NCBI GenBank assembly: GCA_900539225.1
Contig: UQBO01000003.1
Span: forward strand, 62,001-126,000
Source: an uncultured Eubacteriales bacterium
GTDB lineage: Bacteria > Bacillota > Clostridia > Tissierellales > Peptoniphilaceae
DNA length: 64,000 nt
Reading direction: 5' to 3'
Part shown: in pieces, positions 16,958-25,683 of the stretch
How the letters are laid out: every line of letters begins with the position of its first letter
Position numbering within the stretch: the stretch's first letter is position 1
Notes under the pieces: model-generated
Databases searched by the model: none
What the model saw: the letters and a program-made list of their open reading frames with translations, nothing else
What the model was told of the DNA's origin: nothing
Translations under genes and position numbers: made by a program

Positions 16958-17545
16958 TTACCTCCTTGAGCACAGGATTAGACCGAAGACCTTGTCAAAG
17001 CCTGCGTCCTTCATGGCGCGAGCCGAGTCCTTCATAGTCGTTCCTGTTGTTATTATATCATCGATTATTAGTACATTGCCACTTGCATCAGCGCTTTTTT
17101 GAAATATGCCCTTCATATGAGCTCTTTCAGAGTAGCTCAGCTTGTGCATATCACGCGCTTGTAGCTTTTTATAAGTATATAGCTTTAGGCCCGTGTCCTT
17201 AGAGATGATCTTTACAATTTCGCCCATATGGTCAAAGCCTTTCTTCCTTAGCTTTTCTTCGTTCATGGGGACGCTTGCTATATAATCAATATTCTCATCT
17301 ATCATAATCTTTTTTATCTCTTCTTCAAATAGATAGGCGAGGGCAGATAAATATTTTTTCTGCATGCCAAACTTGTAGTTAAATAGGTGCTCTCTGAAAA
17401 AGTCGTTGTAGTAGACGATTGAGTAGAGCCTCTCAAAGCCATCAATGAAGAAAGTTTTTCTGATTATCTCAATATTTGAGCTGCAGCTAGAGCAGTAGGG
17501 CATTACGCCGTCAAATGCTTCATTACAAAATGGACAGATTTTCAT
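16958..17545 (-). CDS. ComF family phosphoribosyltransferase-like protein
   Basis: ComF-type protein of 195 residues. Seen: an N-terminal zinc-ribbon with CPFC at residues 4-7 and CSSC at 18-21, and a PRPP-type loop VLIIDDIITTGTTMKDSA near residue 152. In Bacillus ComF is needed for DNA uptake in competence; in species without visible competence genes its role is unclear. The ATG overlaps the recD2 stop by four bases. No other competence gene is in the window. Confidence 0.85.
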   Translation of the reverse strand: MKICPFCNEAFDGVMPYCSSCSSNIEIIRKTFFIDGFERLYSIVYYNDFFREHLFNYKFGMQKKYLSALAYLFEEEIKKIMIDENIDYIASVPMNEEKLRKKGFDHMGEIVKIISKDTGLKLYTYKKLQARDMHKLSYSERAHMKGIFQKSADASGNVLIIDDIITTGTTMKDSARAMKDAGFDKVFGLILCSRR

Positions 17546-19746
17546 TTGAATACCTTCTTTAAATCGCGTATCCTTTTTTCAAGGCTAGTGTATCTAGTGC
17601 TGATGAAGTTATTGTCAATCATTAGCTTTAGATATTTTTCTCTGCCGACCAGGATAAGTAGCTTTTTCGCTCTCGTTATGGCCGTGTAGAGAAGATTTCT
17701 TGTTAGAAGCTTTTCATTAGCGTAGGTAATGGGCATGATAACGCAGTCAAACTCACTGCCTTGGGACTTATGAACGGTTAGGGCATAGCTAAGTGAGAGC
17801 TCTCCAAGTAAGGAGAAATCATATGTAGCGCTCTTGCCGTCGTCGAAGTCTATGTCAATGGTCTCATTATCTTTATCGACGCTTCTGATTATGCCAGTGT
17901 CACCATTGAAGACGCCAGTCACTTCTTCGTACTTACCATTCTTATACTCATGTGAAATTATATCGTAATTATTCTTCATCTGAATTACTTTGTCGCCAAC
18001 ACGAAACTCCTTGCCCATGGCTCTGACAGTTTCCTTATCAGCGCGTGAATTGAGTAGGTTTTGCAGCATGTAATTTAGATTAAGCGTGCCAAGCTTGCCT
18101 TTTTTAGTAGGCGTAAGTATTTGCACGTCTTTGAATGGGTCTAAACTGAAGTAATTAATCAGCCTTTCATTTAAAAGATCAAGTATCTCTTCAAGTATAT
18201 CATCGTCCGAGTCTTTGATAATAAAGAAGAAGTCGCTGTCCTTCTTATTTACCTCAGGCATACGGCCCATGCGTATCTCTTGCGAGTTAATCGCTATCAT
18301 ACTATTTTCACTTTGCCTATATATATGATCTAGCTCAGTCGTTTCGACCTCATTCGAATTGATTAAATCTTCTAAGACATTGCCAGCGCCAACACTAGGT
18401 AGCTGGTCCTTGTCACCAAGTAAGAGTAGTGATTTGCCTGGCTCAATAGCCGCAAGAAGCTCACTAAAGAGAAGCGTATCCATCATAGATACTTCGTCAA
18501 CTATAATAAAGTCTGCTTCGATATCCTCAGAGCTTTCGAAAAAGTCCGCGCCATCGATAGGGGCGATGTTTAATAGCCTATGAAGAGTCATAGCCGCTTC
18601 ACCCGTTTTTTCTTCCATACGCTTGGCGGCCTTACCAGTCGGCGCCGCAAGAGCAAAAGATATATTGAAAGTCTTTAGTATAGTGATGATGGCTTCGATG
18701 ATCGAGGTCTTTCCAGTACCTGGTCCACCTGTGATGATGGAGATGTTATTGACAAAAGCCTTCTTAATTGCAAGCTTTTGTTTTTCGTCAAAGATAATAT
18801 TTTCACTTGCTTCATACTTTTCTATAAGCTCGTCGCAGTCGAAGACATAGGTCGATGGGGACGCGTTTTTAATGTCGTAGAGCCTTTTCGCGCACTCAAG
18901 CTCTTTCTCGTAGTAAAGGCTTAGGTAGACATTATACTTAGTTCCGCGCTCCTTCTTAACAGCGATGTTTCCAGTAGTTGCGAGCTCTTTGATGGCGAGA
19001 TTAAATTTATCCTCGTCCATAGTCATAAGAAATTTGAGCTCTTCATATAGCCTGTCCTTTGGTATGTAGGTCGAGCCTTGAGCAAGATATATGTTTAAAA
19101 GGTAGATGATGGCTGCCTTTAATCGCTCAAGTCCATTGGCGTCTGCGCCTTCTTCAAGAGCAATCTTATCCGCAGTTTTAAAGCCGATACCAATCTTGTC
19201 GTAGATAAGTCTATATGGATTGTTTTTTAATATATTGATGGCTTCATCTCCATATATATTATATATCTTTAAAAGGGTAGCCGTTGGCAGATTGTATTTC
19301 GCAAGCTTTTGAAGTATCTCTTCACGCTCTTTATTTGATTTTATGTATTCTTTTATATCAGCAAGGGCCTTTTTACCTATGCCTCTTACTTGAAGAAGTT
19401 TATCTGTTTCGTTAAAAATTACTTTAATAGAATCAAGGCCGAAGAGGTCAATAATCTCTTCGGCTCTTTTCTCACCAATCTTAGGAATGCCACTTTTAAT
19501 CAAGTAGCTCCTAATCGATTCAATTGTGTCTCTCTCCTTAAAGCTAAGCCTAGTAAAATTAATTTGTTCGCCGTACTTCTCGTGAAAGACAAGCTCGCCC
19601 TCAAGCTCAACGTAGTCGTGCTCCTTAACAGTCAAGGCAGTGCCAACGCAAGTGATAAGCTCGCCGTCAGAGTTAACTTGCATAACGGTATACGCGTTCA
19701 AATCATTTCTATATACAATTTTAATTACTTCACCGTCTATAAGCAT
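17542..19746 (-). CDS. recD2: SF1B 5'-3' DNA helicase RecD2
   Basis: Stand-alone RecD-like helicase found in bacteria with AddAB rather than RecBCD. Of 734 residues, about 1-80 form the OB-like N-domain, 85-200 carry helix-hairpin-helix repeats (KIGEKRAEEII, QVRGIGKKALADI), and the rest is the helicase core: Walker A GGPGTGKTS near residue 341, DEVSMMD near 418, GDKDQLPSVG near 445, and the motif VI region TVHKSQGSEFDCV near 662. All are intact. A 14-base gap separates it from the small gene upstream. AddB/AddA-like genes occur at the far end of the window. Confidence 0.93.
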   Translation of the reverse strand: MLIDGEVIKIVYRNDLNAYTVMQVNSDGELITCVGTALTVKEHDYVELEGELVFHEKYGEQINFTRLSFKERDTIESIRSYLIKSGIPKIGEKRAEEIIDLFGLDSIKVIFNETDKLLQVRGIGKKALADIKEYIKSNKEREEILQKLAKYNLPTATLLKIYNIYGDEAINILKNNPYRLIYDKIGIGFKTADKIALEEGADANGLERLKAAIIYLLNIYLAQGSTYIPKDRLYEELKFLMTMDEDKFNLAIKELATTGNIAVKKERGTKYNVYLSLYYEKELECAKRLYDIKNASPSTYVFDCDELIEKYEASENIIFDEKQKLAIKKAFVNNISIITGGPGTGKTSIIEAIITILKTFNISFALAAPTGKAAKRMEEKTGEAAMTLHRLLNIAPIDGADFFESSEDIEADFIIVDEVSMMDTLLFSELLAAIEPGKSLLLLGDKDQLPSVGAGNVLEDLINSNEVETTELDHIYRQSENSMIAINSQEIRMGRMPEVNKKDSDFFFIIKDSDDDILEEILDLLNERLINYFSLDPFKDVQILTPTKKGKLGTLNLNYMLQNLLNSRADKETVRAMGKEFRVGDKVIQMKNNYDIISHEYKNGKYEEVTGVFNGDTGIIRSVDKDNETIDIDFDDGKSATYDFSLLGELSLSYALTVHKSQGSEFDCVIMPITYANEKLLTRNLLYTAITRAKKLLILVGREKYLKLMIDNNFISTRYTSLEKRIRDLKKVFK

Positions 19747-19760
19747 ATTAACTCCTTTAA

Positions 19761-19976
19761 TTATTCTTCAATAGTGTTTTCTTCAGTATTTTCTTCTTTT
19801 GAAATTTTTTCTTCTCTCATTGAATTTTCAATAAGTTCTTTTTCTTCCTTAGTAATAAGTCTTGTGCCCGCCTTAGACATCTTAGGTATATTGTCAATCT
19901 TGTTTCTAAGTGCATCAAATTTTTCATTAGTTTCCTTCATTAGATCCATAAATTTGTCGTCAATAGTTTTTGCCAT
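19761..19976 (-). CDS. Small acidic protein, unknown
   Basis: Not recognised. A 71-residue, highly charged protein, probably largely helical (KFMDLMKETNEKFDALRNK at residues 8-26 could form a coiled coil) with a glutamate-rich C-terminal tail that looks disordered. No cysteine, no signal sequence, no membrane helix. A ribosome site GGAAGTGAT precedes the ATG. It lies directly between a small membrane-protein gene and recD2, separated by 4 and 14 bases, so it is expressed with them; that is the only hint to its role. Confidence 0.7.
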   Translation of the reverse strand: MAKTIDDKFMDLMKETNEKFDALRNKIDNIPKMSKAGTRLITKEEKELIENSMREEKISKEENTEENTIEE

Positions 19977-19980
19977 ATTA

Positions 19981-20433
19981 TCACTTCCTTAACTTGTATT
20001 TGCTATGAACGCCCAGTGAGTAGAGAAGCTTTGTTAGTAAAAACGCAATGAACGATGTGATAGCGTTTACTGGTATAAAAAAGCTCTTCAAAACTAGGTA
20101 CATAGCTTGATTCATTATATTGAATATGAAATATTTCTCTGTGAATAGCTCCGCTTTTATATAGAACTTCGAAAGTATTAGCGAGGCTATAAATATAATT
20201 AGGCCTATAAATATGATTAAGTTGTACGATTTAAGCGCCTTGTTCTTCCTATATCTAGTGTTTACTAAAAAGCCTGATAAGTAGAACAGCATAAGTAATA
20301 CTAGTGAGTAGATAATCATGACTATCCTTAATACTAGTGGATTATCGAGCTTCTTTAGTGAAAGCATCATAAGTACTGAAATTACTGTGATCAGTATATA
20401 TGTGATAAGCGCCCTCATTGTGTTCTTAAACAT
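19981..20433 (-). CDS. Four-helix membrane protein, unknown
   Basis: Not recognised. The 150-residue protein has four hydrophobic segments at about residues 8-26, 34-55, 72-92 and 108-138 and a basic C-terminus (YKLRK), so it is an inner membrane protein with little outside the bilayer. The ATG overlaps the apbE stop by one base (TAATG), and the next gene follows four bases downstream. It could be linked to the redox role of ApbE through location only; no motif supports a function. Confidence 0.72.
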   Translation of the reverse strand: MFKNTMRALITYILITVISVLMMLSLKKLDNPLVLRIVMIIYSLVLLMLFYLSGFLVNTRYRKNKALKSYNLIIFIGLIIFIASLILSKFYIKAELFTEKYFIFNIMNQAMYLVLKSFFIPVNAITSFIAFLLTKLLYSLGVHSKYKLRK

Positions 20434-21521
20434 TACTTAGTTGCTCCTAAAGCCTTGGAGTAGTGCTTAAGCCCATCAGTGTAGAACTCAGTATTATCAA
20501 AGTTAATCCACAAAGCTTCAGTGTCAGGGAAGTCCTTAAGTACATCTACGCCTTCTTCATAAGACAGTGTGAATAGTAGGGTAGACAGGAAGTCCGCAAT
20601 GCCTGAGTCCTTAGTGATTACAGTGACAGCTCTAAAGTTTCTAGCGCTCGATAGAGTTCTTGTGTCTATGATGTGATTGTATTTAACATTGTCAAGGCCA
20701 TAGAAATATCTTTGGTAGTCACCAGATGTAACGATTGCCTTATCCATAGTGTATAGTATGTCATAAATTTCAGAGTCGCCTTCCTTCATCTCTGATGCAG
20801 AGTAAGGATTTTCAACGCCTATAGTCCACTTCCTATCAGTTTCGCCGTTAGGGTGGCCGATGGTCTTAACATTGCCGCCAGCACTGATAACTACTGAGTC
20901 AAAGCCATCTTCCTTAAGCTCGTTGCATATAAGCTCAACAGCATATCCCTTGGCAACGGCGCCTAGGTTTAGCTTAGTCTTTTCATCTGAAATATATACA
21001 GTATTTTCTTCTTTATCAATGATGATATTATTTAGTGAGGCGTACTTAGCCTTCTCTTTAAGCTCGTTCATATCTGGTATAGTCGCCTTCAATTCATCAT
21101 TTTCAAGAGCCTCAGTCATGCTTTTTTCCCAAAGTTCGATTATTGCGCCAAAAGCAATATTTACATTAGAGTCATACTTTAGGCCGAGTGTTTTTGCTTG
21201 CGATATAAGATCTATAAGAGCCTTATCGACCTTAACCTTTTCTTTGCCAGCCATCTTGTTGATGGTAAAAACATTGTTGATGCCTTCGTGCTCCTTGTGG
21301 CAGTCGAATAGGTGGTCGTAGTACTTTAATTTTTCAGCTAATTTTTTATCGAATTCATCTGCTTCACCTTGGCTGTAGAAGTAGCCAGTCGACTTAACCA
21401 AAGTATCGAAGCTGTCGAAGTAATTAAACGAAAACTTCGTTCTTAGCTTTGGCTTGCAAGATGATAAAATGCTAAATAATAAAACTAATACTATCATTAG
21501 CGAAATTTTTCTTTTATTCAT
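20433..21521 (-). CDS. apbE: FAD:protein FMN transferase, lipoprotein
   Basis: ApbE family enzyme attaching FMN covalently to threonine of target flavoproteins outside the membrane. The chosen ATG at 21521 (after AGAGGTG) gives 362 residues beginning with a lipoprotein signal and lipobox LSSC near residue 21. Seen: NLGAVAKGYAVELI near 190, SAGGNVKTIG near 218, TSGDYQRYF near 268 and the HIIDTRTL motif near 286. Typical targets such as RnfG/RnfD, NqrC or FMN-bind domain proteins are absent from the window. A promoter directly upstream (21540-21568) makes it the first gene of its own unit, though read-through from the O-acetylation cassette is possible. Confidence 0.9.
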   Translation of the reverse strand: MNKRKISLMIVLVLLFSILSSCKPKLRTKFSFNYFDSFDTLVKSTGYFYSQGEADEFDKKLAEKLKYYDHLFDCHKEHEGINNVFTINKMAGKEKVKVDKALIDLISQAKTLGLKYDSNVNIAFGAIIELWEKSMTEALENDELKATIPDMNELKEKAKYASLNNIIIDKEENTVYISDEKTKLNLGAVAKGYAVELICNELKEDGFDSVVISAGGNVKTIGHPNGETDRKWTIGVENPYSASEMKEGDSEIYDILYTMDKAIVTSGDYQRYFYGLDNVKYNHIIDTRTLSSARNFRAVTVITKDSGIADFLSTLLFTLSYEEGVDVLKDFPDTEALWINFDNTEFYTDGLKHYSKALGATK

Positions 21522-21539
21522 AGTTTCACCTCTAAGTAT

Positions 21540-21568
21540 ATAATACAACATAAAGCGGGATTTTTCAA
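21540..21568 (-). promoter_or_regulatory. Promoter of apbE and the downstream run
   Basis: On the minus strand TTGAAA (plus 21563-21568), 17-base spacer, TATTAT (plus 21540-21545), 19 bases before the apbE ATG. It separates the housekeeping run from the O-acetylation cassette, for which no clear terminator was seen here. Confidence 0.65.
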
Positions 21569-21571
21569 GCT

Positions 21572-22621
21572 TTAATTAAGTCCATTCACGCTGCCAAGGA
21601 CCAAGCAAGTATCGATATCATTCTCCTTGATAAAGTCATTAATCTTTTGATTGAAGAAACGTTTGTCCACCATGTATATAGTTTTGTATTCATTTGTAAA
21701 TAGACTTGCCACTGCGTTTGCAAAGGAGTCCTTTATAATAAGAAGAGTTTTATCTGAAGAAGGATTGCCTTCTATTTCAACTAGACCATAGTTACCACTG
21801 AATAGCGCCTTGTACTTATCTTTTTTCTTGAACTCATCTTTATTAAGGACCTTAATCTCTTTGTCATCGCCCTTAACTTTTATCTCATCATAATTTTTTG
21901 GCAGGTAAAATAATATTTCGTCGACAGCACTATTATAATAAGAAGACTTTGAATCGAGTGAGCCTCTAAAATTATCACAAGTCACTTTCTTTATATCCTT
22001 CATCTCTTCTAGACCCATGGCACTAGCAAGCTCTTTATAAGCAAGGTAAGCGCCTTCACGCCAGTGGTGGTCGGACTTGTAGAAGATGTATTCGTCCTTG
22101 TGATTCATCATAATTTTATATAGGTCGATGTAAGTAGCGTCTATTTCATTTTTGTATCTATCAAGAACCACTCTTTCATTGCTAAAGAGGGCGCCCTTAG
22201 GAAGTCTCTCTCTATAGACCTCGCCTTTATCGGGGCAGATGGCGATGTACTTATCCTTGACATCGATATCGTTTACATACTTAATGAACTTATCTACCTT
22301 TTTTTCGTCATAAATATATTTTTCGTAATAATTTTTGTCCGAGCCGATATAGACATTATTAAATTCTCTTTTGCCAAGAGCGTAGTCAAGCTTTGATCTA
22401 GCGCCAACTAAGGCATCTTTGAATATGAATTGATCCTTGCAATATGCTTCGAACTTCTTAGTGAAATCGCCGCTTTTTAGTGAAAAGAACGAAAACTTTG
22501 GAAGCTCTTCCAAAACTCTATTTTCATTTTGACTAAAGCTTCTGTCTTCACTAATGACGTTTGCTAGTAAAACCGAAGCTATAAAGACAAAGAATAATAT
22601 TTTGAGTAATTTATCTTTCAT
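21572..22621 (-). CDS. DHHW-motif SGNH-like protein (AlgX/AlgJ type)
   Basis: Membrane-anchored extracytoplasmic protein of about 349 residues with one N-terminal hydrophobic helix and the DHHW motif (KSDHHWREGAYLAYKE) near residue 187 that names the family and holds the catalytic Asp-His pair of an SGNH-type acetyltransferase fold. A LLIIKDSFANAV segment near 300 supplies the conserved serine. With MBOAT proteins, such proteins transfer acetyl groups to envelope polysaccharide. Start at 22621 is set by AGGTGA six bases upstream; a GTG three codons earlier lies at the MBOAT stop. Follows the MBOAT gene without a gap. Confidence 0.82.
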   Translation of the reverse strand: MKDKLLKILFFVFIASVLLANVISEDRSFSQNENRVLEELPKFSFFSLKSGDFTKKFEAYCKDQFIFKDALVGARSKLDYALGKREFNNVYIGSDKNYYEKYIYDEKKVDKFIKYVNDIDVKDKYIAICPDKGEVYRERLPKGALFSNERVVLDRYKNEIDATYIDLYKIMMNHKDEYIFYKSDHHWREGAYLAYKELASAMGLEEMKDIKKVTCDNFRGSLDSKSSYYNSAVDEILFYLPKNYDEIKVKGDDKEIKVLNKDEFKKKDKYKALFSGNYGLVEIEGNPSSDKTLLIIKDSFANAVASLFTNEYKTIYMVDKRFFNQKINDFIKENDIDTCLVLGSVNGLN

Positions 22622-22630
22622 ATCTGTCAC

Positions 22631-24010
22631 CTAAAATCTAAAATACAAGAATGGGTTGTAGGACTCGCTAATTAGTGACATTGTCACAAGTATTAGCAAG
22701 ATGAATAAAAAGGCAATTTCTAAGTAAGTCGTTTTTCTTGTCTTGCTAATAAGCTTTTTGCATGCGCCTAATGAAAGCACTGTGCCAAGCACTAGATAGA
22801 AGCCGTATTCTTTTAAGTAGAATAGCGCTTCAGGCGAGGTAAAGTTTTTAAAATTAAACATCGCCTTTAAGAATGGTCCTATATCTGCCACTTTAAACTC
22901 AAATATAACCCAGCTAATAATTACTAAGAGCATCGTATATATATGCTTAATGAAATTTGGCGCCTTATCAAGTGCCTTCGAATAAACGAATTTTTCCAAG
23001 ACAAGTAAAGTGAAGTAGTATAGACCCCAGATAATGAAGTTAAAGTCCGCTCCATGCCAAAAACCTGTTAGGAACCAAGTGATAAATAAGTTTAGTATCT
23101 GTCTAGGTACTTTCACTCTATTTCCGCCAAGTGGTATGTAGACATAATTTCTGAACCACAGTGATAAGCTCATGTGCCAGCGTCTCCAAAATTCAGTGAT
23201 GGACCTTGAAATGTAAGGGAAGTTAAAGTTTTCCAAGAAGTCAAAGCCAAGCATACGGCCTAAACCTATTGCCATGTCTGAGTAGCCACTAAAGTCAAAG
23301 TAGATTTGAAGAGTAAAGGCGATGATGCCGAGCCACGCCATTGATGAGGCTAGTCCTGACACCTCTTTCGCAAGTATTATCTTATATAGCTCGCCAAGTT
23401 TATTTGCAATCAAAACTTTTTTAGCAAGACCATAAACAAATCTCTTGATGCCGTAAGCAATAGAGCTGTCAGAAAAGTCCCTATTCTTAAGCTGATTATA
23501 GATGTCGATGTACCTAACTATAGGCCCAGCAACTAGCTGAGGGAACATTGCGACATAGGCACTGTAATCGAAGAAGCTATTTGACGCTTCGACCTCGCCT
23601 CTATATACATCTATCGTGTAGCTAAGCGTTTGGAATGTGTAGAATGATATACCAAGAGGTAGTGTCAATGTGCTTGCACTGATATTTAAATTAAATAGAT
23701 AATTTAAGTTATCAATCACAAAATTATAGTACTTAAAGAAAAAAAGCAGGCCAATATTGACAATTACACTCAATATAAGGACTGCTTTACGTTTCCAATC
23801 TTCTTTAAATTTATTTAAAAGTCTTCCATTGCAATAATCAAATACACTGGAAAAAAGCATTATCCCTACATATATCGGCTCGCCCCATGCGTAAAAGATG
23901 AGGGAGAGGATAAAGAGCGTGAAGTTCTTTATCTTTTCAGGCGATATATAGTATAAGAATAATGCAATTGGTAAGAATACGTATAGAAATAAAAGTGATG
24001 AGAATACCAT
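22631..24010 (-). CDS. MBOAT family O-acyltransferase (AlgI/PatA type)
   Basis: Membrane-bound O-acyltransferase of 459 residues and about ten to twelve hydrophobic helices. It passes acyl (probably acetyl) groups from the cytoplasm across the membrane for transfer to an envelope glycan. Seen: TEFWRRWHMSLSLWFRNYVYIPLGGN near residue 262, cited here in parts FWRRWHMSLS and YIPLGGN, and the active-site histidine in TGFWHGADFNFIIWG near 307. Its start overlaps the DUF4358 lipoprotein stop by one base, and the DHHW gene follows. Acceptor could be peptidoglycan, teichoic acid or a capsule; the sequence does not say which. Confidence 0.9.
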   Translation of the reverse strand: MVFSSLLFLYVFLPIALFLYYISPEKIKNFTLFILSLIFYAWGEPIYVGIMLFSSVFDYCNGRLLNKFKEDWKRKAVLILSVIVNIGLLFFFKYYNFVIDNLNYLFNLNISASTLTLPLGISFYTFQTLSYTIDVYRGEVEASNSFFDYSAYVAMFPQLVAGPIVRYIDIYNQLKNRDFSDSSIAYGIKRFVYGLAKKVLIANKLGELYKIILAKEVSGLASSMAWLGIIAFTLQIYFDFSGYSDMAIGLGRMLGFDFLENFNFPYISRSITEFWRRWHMSLSLWFRNYVYIPLGGNRVKVPRQILNLFITWFLTGFWHGADFNFIIWGLYYFTLLVLEKFVYSKALDKAPNFIKHIYTMLLVIISWVIFEFKVADIGPFLKAMFNFKNFTSPEALFYLKEYGFYLVLGTVLSLGACKKLISKTRKTTYLEIAFLFILLILVTMSLISESYNPFLYFRF

Positions 24011-24465
24011 TATTTATATAGATCAGCTAAAGCCTTTTTAACTTCTTCTGACTTATCTGATATTACGAATACGATAGTCTTGCCATGTTCTTCATATACG
24101 CTGTATTTAACAAATTCTGCTTGATCAGGAGCGTAGTCTTCGTATATACTTAAAAGATTTTCTTTGTATGCATCAATCTTTTCTTTAAATTCACTAGCAT
24201 CGCTTGCATTTTTAAGATTAAGTAATAGAATTGTATTTGTATTAAGATTAGTTTGTGGGACATACACTTCATATTCTTCAATTTTGTCCATATCAAAATC
24301 AAAAGTATCTTTTAAGAAAGAACTTTCTTCTTCTTTGGAGAAAGTTGAGAAATCAACCGTATCTTTTAACTTATCTTTAATATCTGTAAGGCTCACATCT
24401 TTACTTGAGCAGCCAATCATAAATATCATAAGCGCAACGCTTATAAATAAAATCATCTTTTTCAT
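24010..24465 (-). CDS. DUF4358 lipoprotein
   Basis: Small lipoprotein of 151 residues: signal helix MKKMILFISVALMIFMIG and lipobox MIGC with the acylated cysteine near residue 19. The mature part matches the DUF4358 pattern, with YEVYVPQTNLNTNTILLLNL in the middle and a charged C-terminus. The family's function is not established, but its genes recur beside MBOAT and SGNH genes in Clostridia, so it probably assists envelope glycan acylation. It overlaps the MBOAT gene by one base. Confidence 0.78.
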   Translation of the reverse strand: MKKMILFISVALMIFMIGCSSKDVSLTDIKDKLKDTVDFSTFSKEEESSFLKDTFDFDMDKIEEYEVYVPQTNLNTNTILLLNLKNASDASEFKEKIDAYKENLLSIYEDYAPDQAEFVKYSVYEEHGKTIVFVISDKSEEVKKALADLYK

Positions 24466-24486
24466 AATTAACCTACCTTTTATACT

Positions 24487-25392
24487 TTAGTGAATATTCT
24501 TGACTTCATTCAACCAGACCTTGTGAAACTTGCTCTTTAAGTGCATGCCATCTGGTTCGAAGTAGTCTTCGTTTTCTTTTAATAGGTAAGAGAAGTCTAA
24601 ATAATCAAGTCCTCTCTCACTCGCAATAGTTTTGATAACTTCATTAAATGAATTTATCTTAGTATTATTTACCCTTGCATCCTCTTTTTCATCCAAAGCT
24701 TTACTTACAGGGAAGATGGCTTGTAGATAAATTTTCGCATTAGGGAACTTCGCTTCAAGAGCATCAAGCATCGCTAGATACCTTTCCTTAAACTTTTCCT
24801 CAGTCTTAACAAAGACAGAGTCATTAAGACCCATCATTAGATAAATGTTTTTAGGTTCAATACCAAAGTCCTCATCCGGAATAAGTTTTCTAAGCGTATC
24901 AGTATTTAAACCAATCTTTGAAAAGACATTGTTGTCATAAAGGAATTTGTAGTACTTAAGCTCTTCAGTGATCGAGTCACCAATGAAGAGGTCTTCCTTA
25001 AAGTATTCCTTGTAGACAGATATAGGAACAGTGTTTACAGAAGACTTCGAAACCTTTACATTCTTAAAGTCCTTAGGATTAACTTCTTCACCTTTTGCCA
25101 ATAGCTTAGCAAGTTCTTCTTCCTTACGCTTCTTTCTATATGCAAGAAGCTCTTTCTCTTTTATCTTAAAATTATAATTGTAGATCTCCTTGTCAATTAA
25201 TTCCTTAACAATATTTGTCTTTTTGATACCATCAAAAATTTCATCTACATTTATATTTTCTTTATTTCTATTTAAATAGTAGTTACTATATAAAAAATAT
25301 ATCATTCCTAATAAAATAAGAACAAAAATCGTAAGAGAAATAGTTTTTTTGTTTTTTCTTTTTTTTCTTCTATATTCAAAATTATCTCTCAT
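24487..25392 (-). CDS. SGNH/GDSL-family esterase or acetyltransferase, membrane anchored
   Basis: Protein of 301 residues: basic N-terminus, one hydrophobic anchor (about residues 18-38), a charged helical linker and a C-terminal SGNH domain. Seen: the nucleophile block FIGDSITEEL near residue 138, a LMMGLNDS block near 185 with the conserved Gly and Asn, and DGMHLKSKFH near 284 with the catalytic Asp and His. It is the first gene of the cassette SGNH-DUF4358-MBOAT-DHHW and probably acts outside the membrane on O-acetyl groups. ATG at 25392 follows AGGTG; a TTG four codons upstream is less likely. Confidence 0.83.
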   Translation of the reverse strand: MRDNFEYRRKKRKNKKTISLTIFVLILLGMIYFLYSNYYLNRNKENINVDEIFDGIKKTNIVKELIDKEIYNYNFKIKEKELLAYRKKRKEEELAKLLAKGEEVNPKDFKNVKVSKSSVNTVPISVYKEYFKEDLFIGDSITEELKYYKFLYDNNVFSKIGLNTDTLRKLIPDEDFGIEPKNIYLMMGLNDSVFVKTEEKFKERYLAMLDALEAKFPNAKIYLQAIFPVSKALDEKEDARVNNTKINSFNEVIKTIASERGLDYLDFSYLLKENEDYFEPDGMHLKSKFHKVWLNEVKNIH

Positions 25393-25509
25393 TTTACACC
25401 TCAAATTATTTCGAAACCCTTATTATGAAACAAAATTATATAATTTCATTTTTTTGAAACAATTTCCTTCATAAAAAACAGATTATTTATACGAAATATC
25501 TCTTTCATT

Positions 25510-25538
25510 ATTATATAATGTAAACGTAGAAATTTCAA
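25510..25538 (-). promoter_or_regulatory. Promoter of the O-acetylation cassette
   Basis: On the minus strand TTGAAA (plus 25533-25538), 17-base spacer, TATAAT (plus 25510-25515). The leader of about 110 bases contains an AAATTATATAATTT palindrome (25433-25446) of unknown use. Confidence 0.75.
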
Positions 25539-25627
25539 TACTCTTTGGCGAAAATCTTGGAAAATAATATGAAGAATTTGTAACATATCTTAATATTTGT
25601 GTCATAATTTAATTAAAAAACTTTAAC

Positions 25628-25656
25628 TAGACATTTACATTAAATTTTGTTACAAT
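25628..25656 (+). promoter_or_regulatory. Promoter of the glucosaminidase gene
   Basis: TAGACA (25628-25633), 17-base spacer, TACAAT (25651-25656), about 28 bases before the ATG and its GGAGGG ribosome site. It diverges from the O-acetylation promoter 90 bases away. Confidence 0.65.
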
Positions 25657-25683
25657 AGCAATTGTAAAAATAGGAGGGACAAA

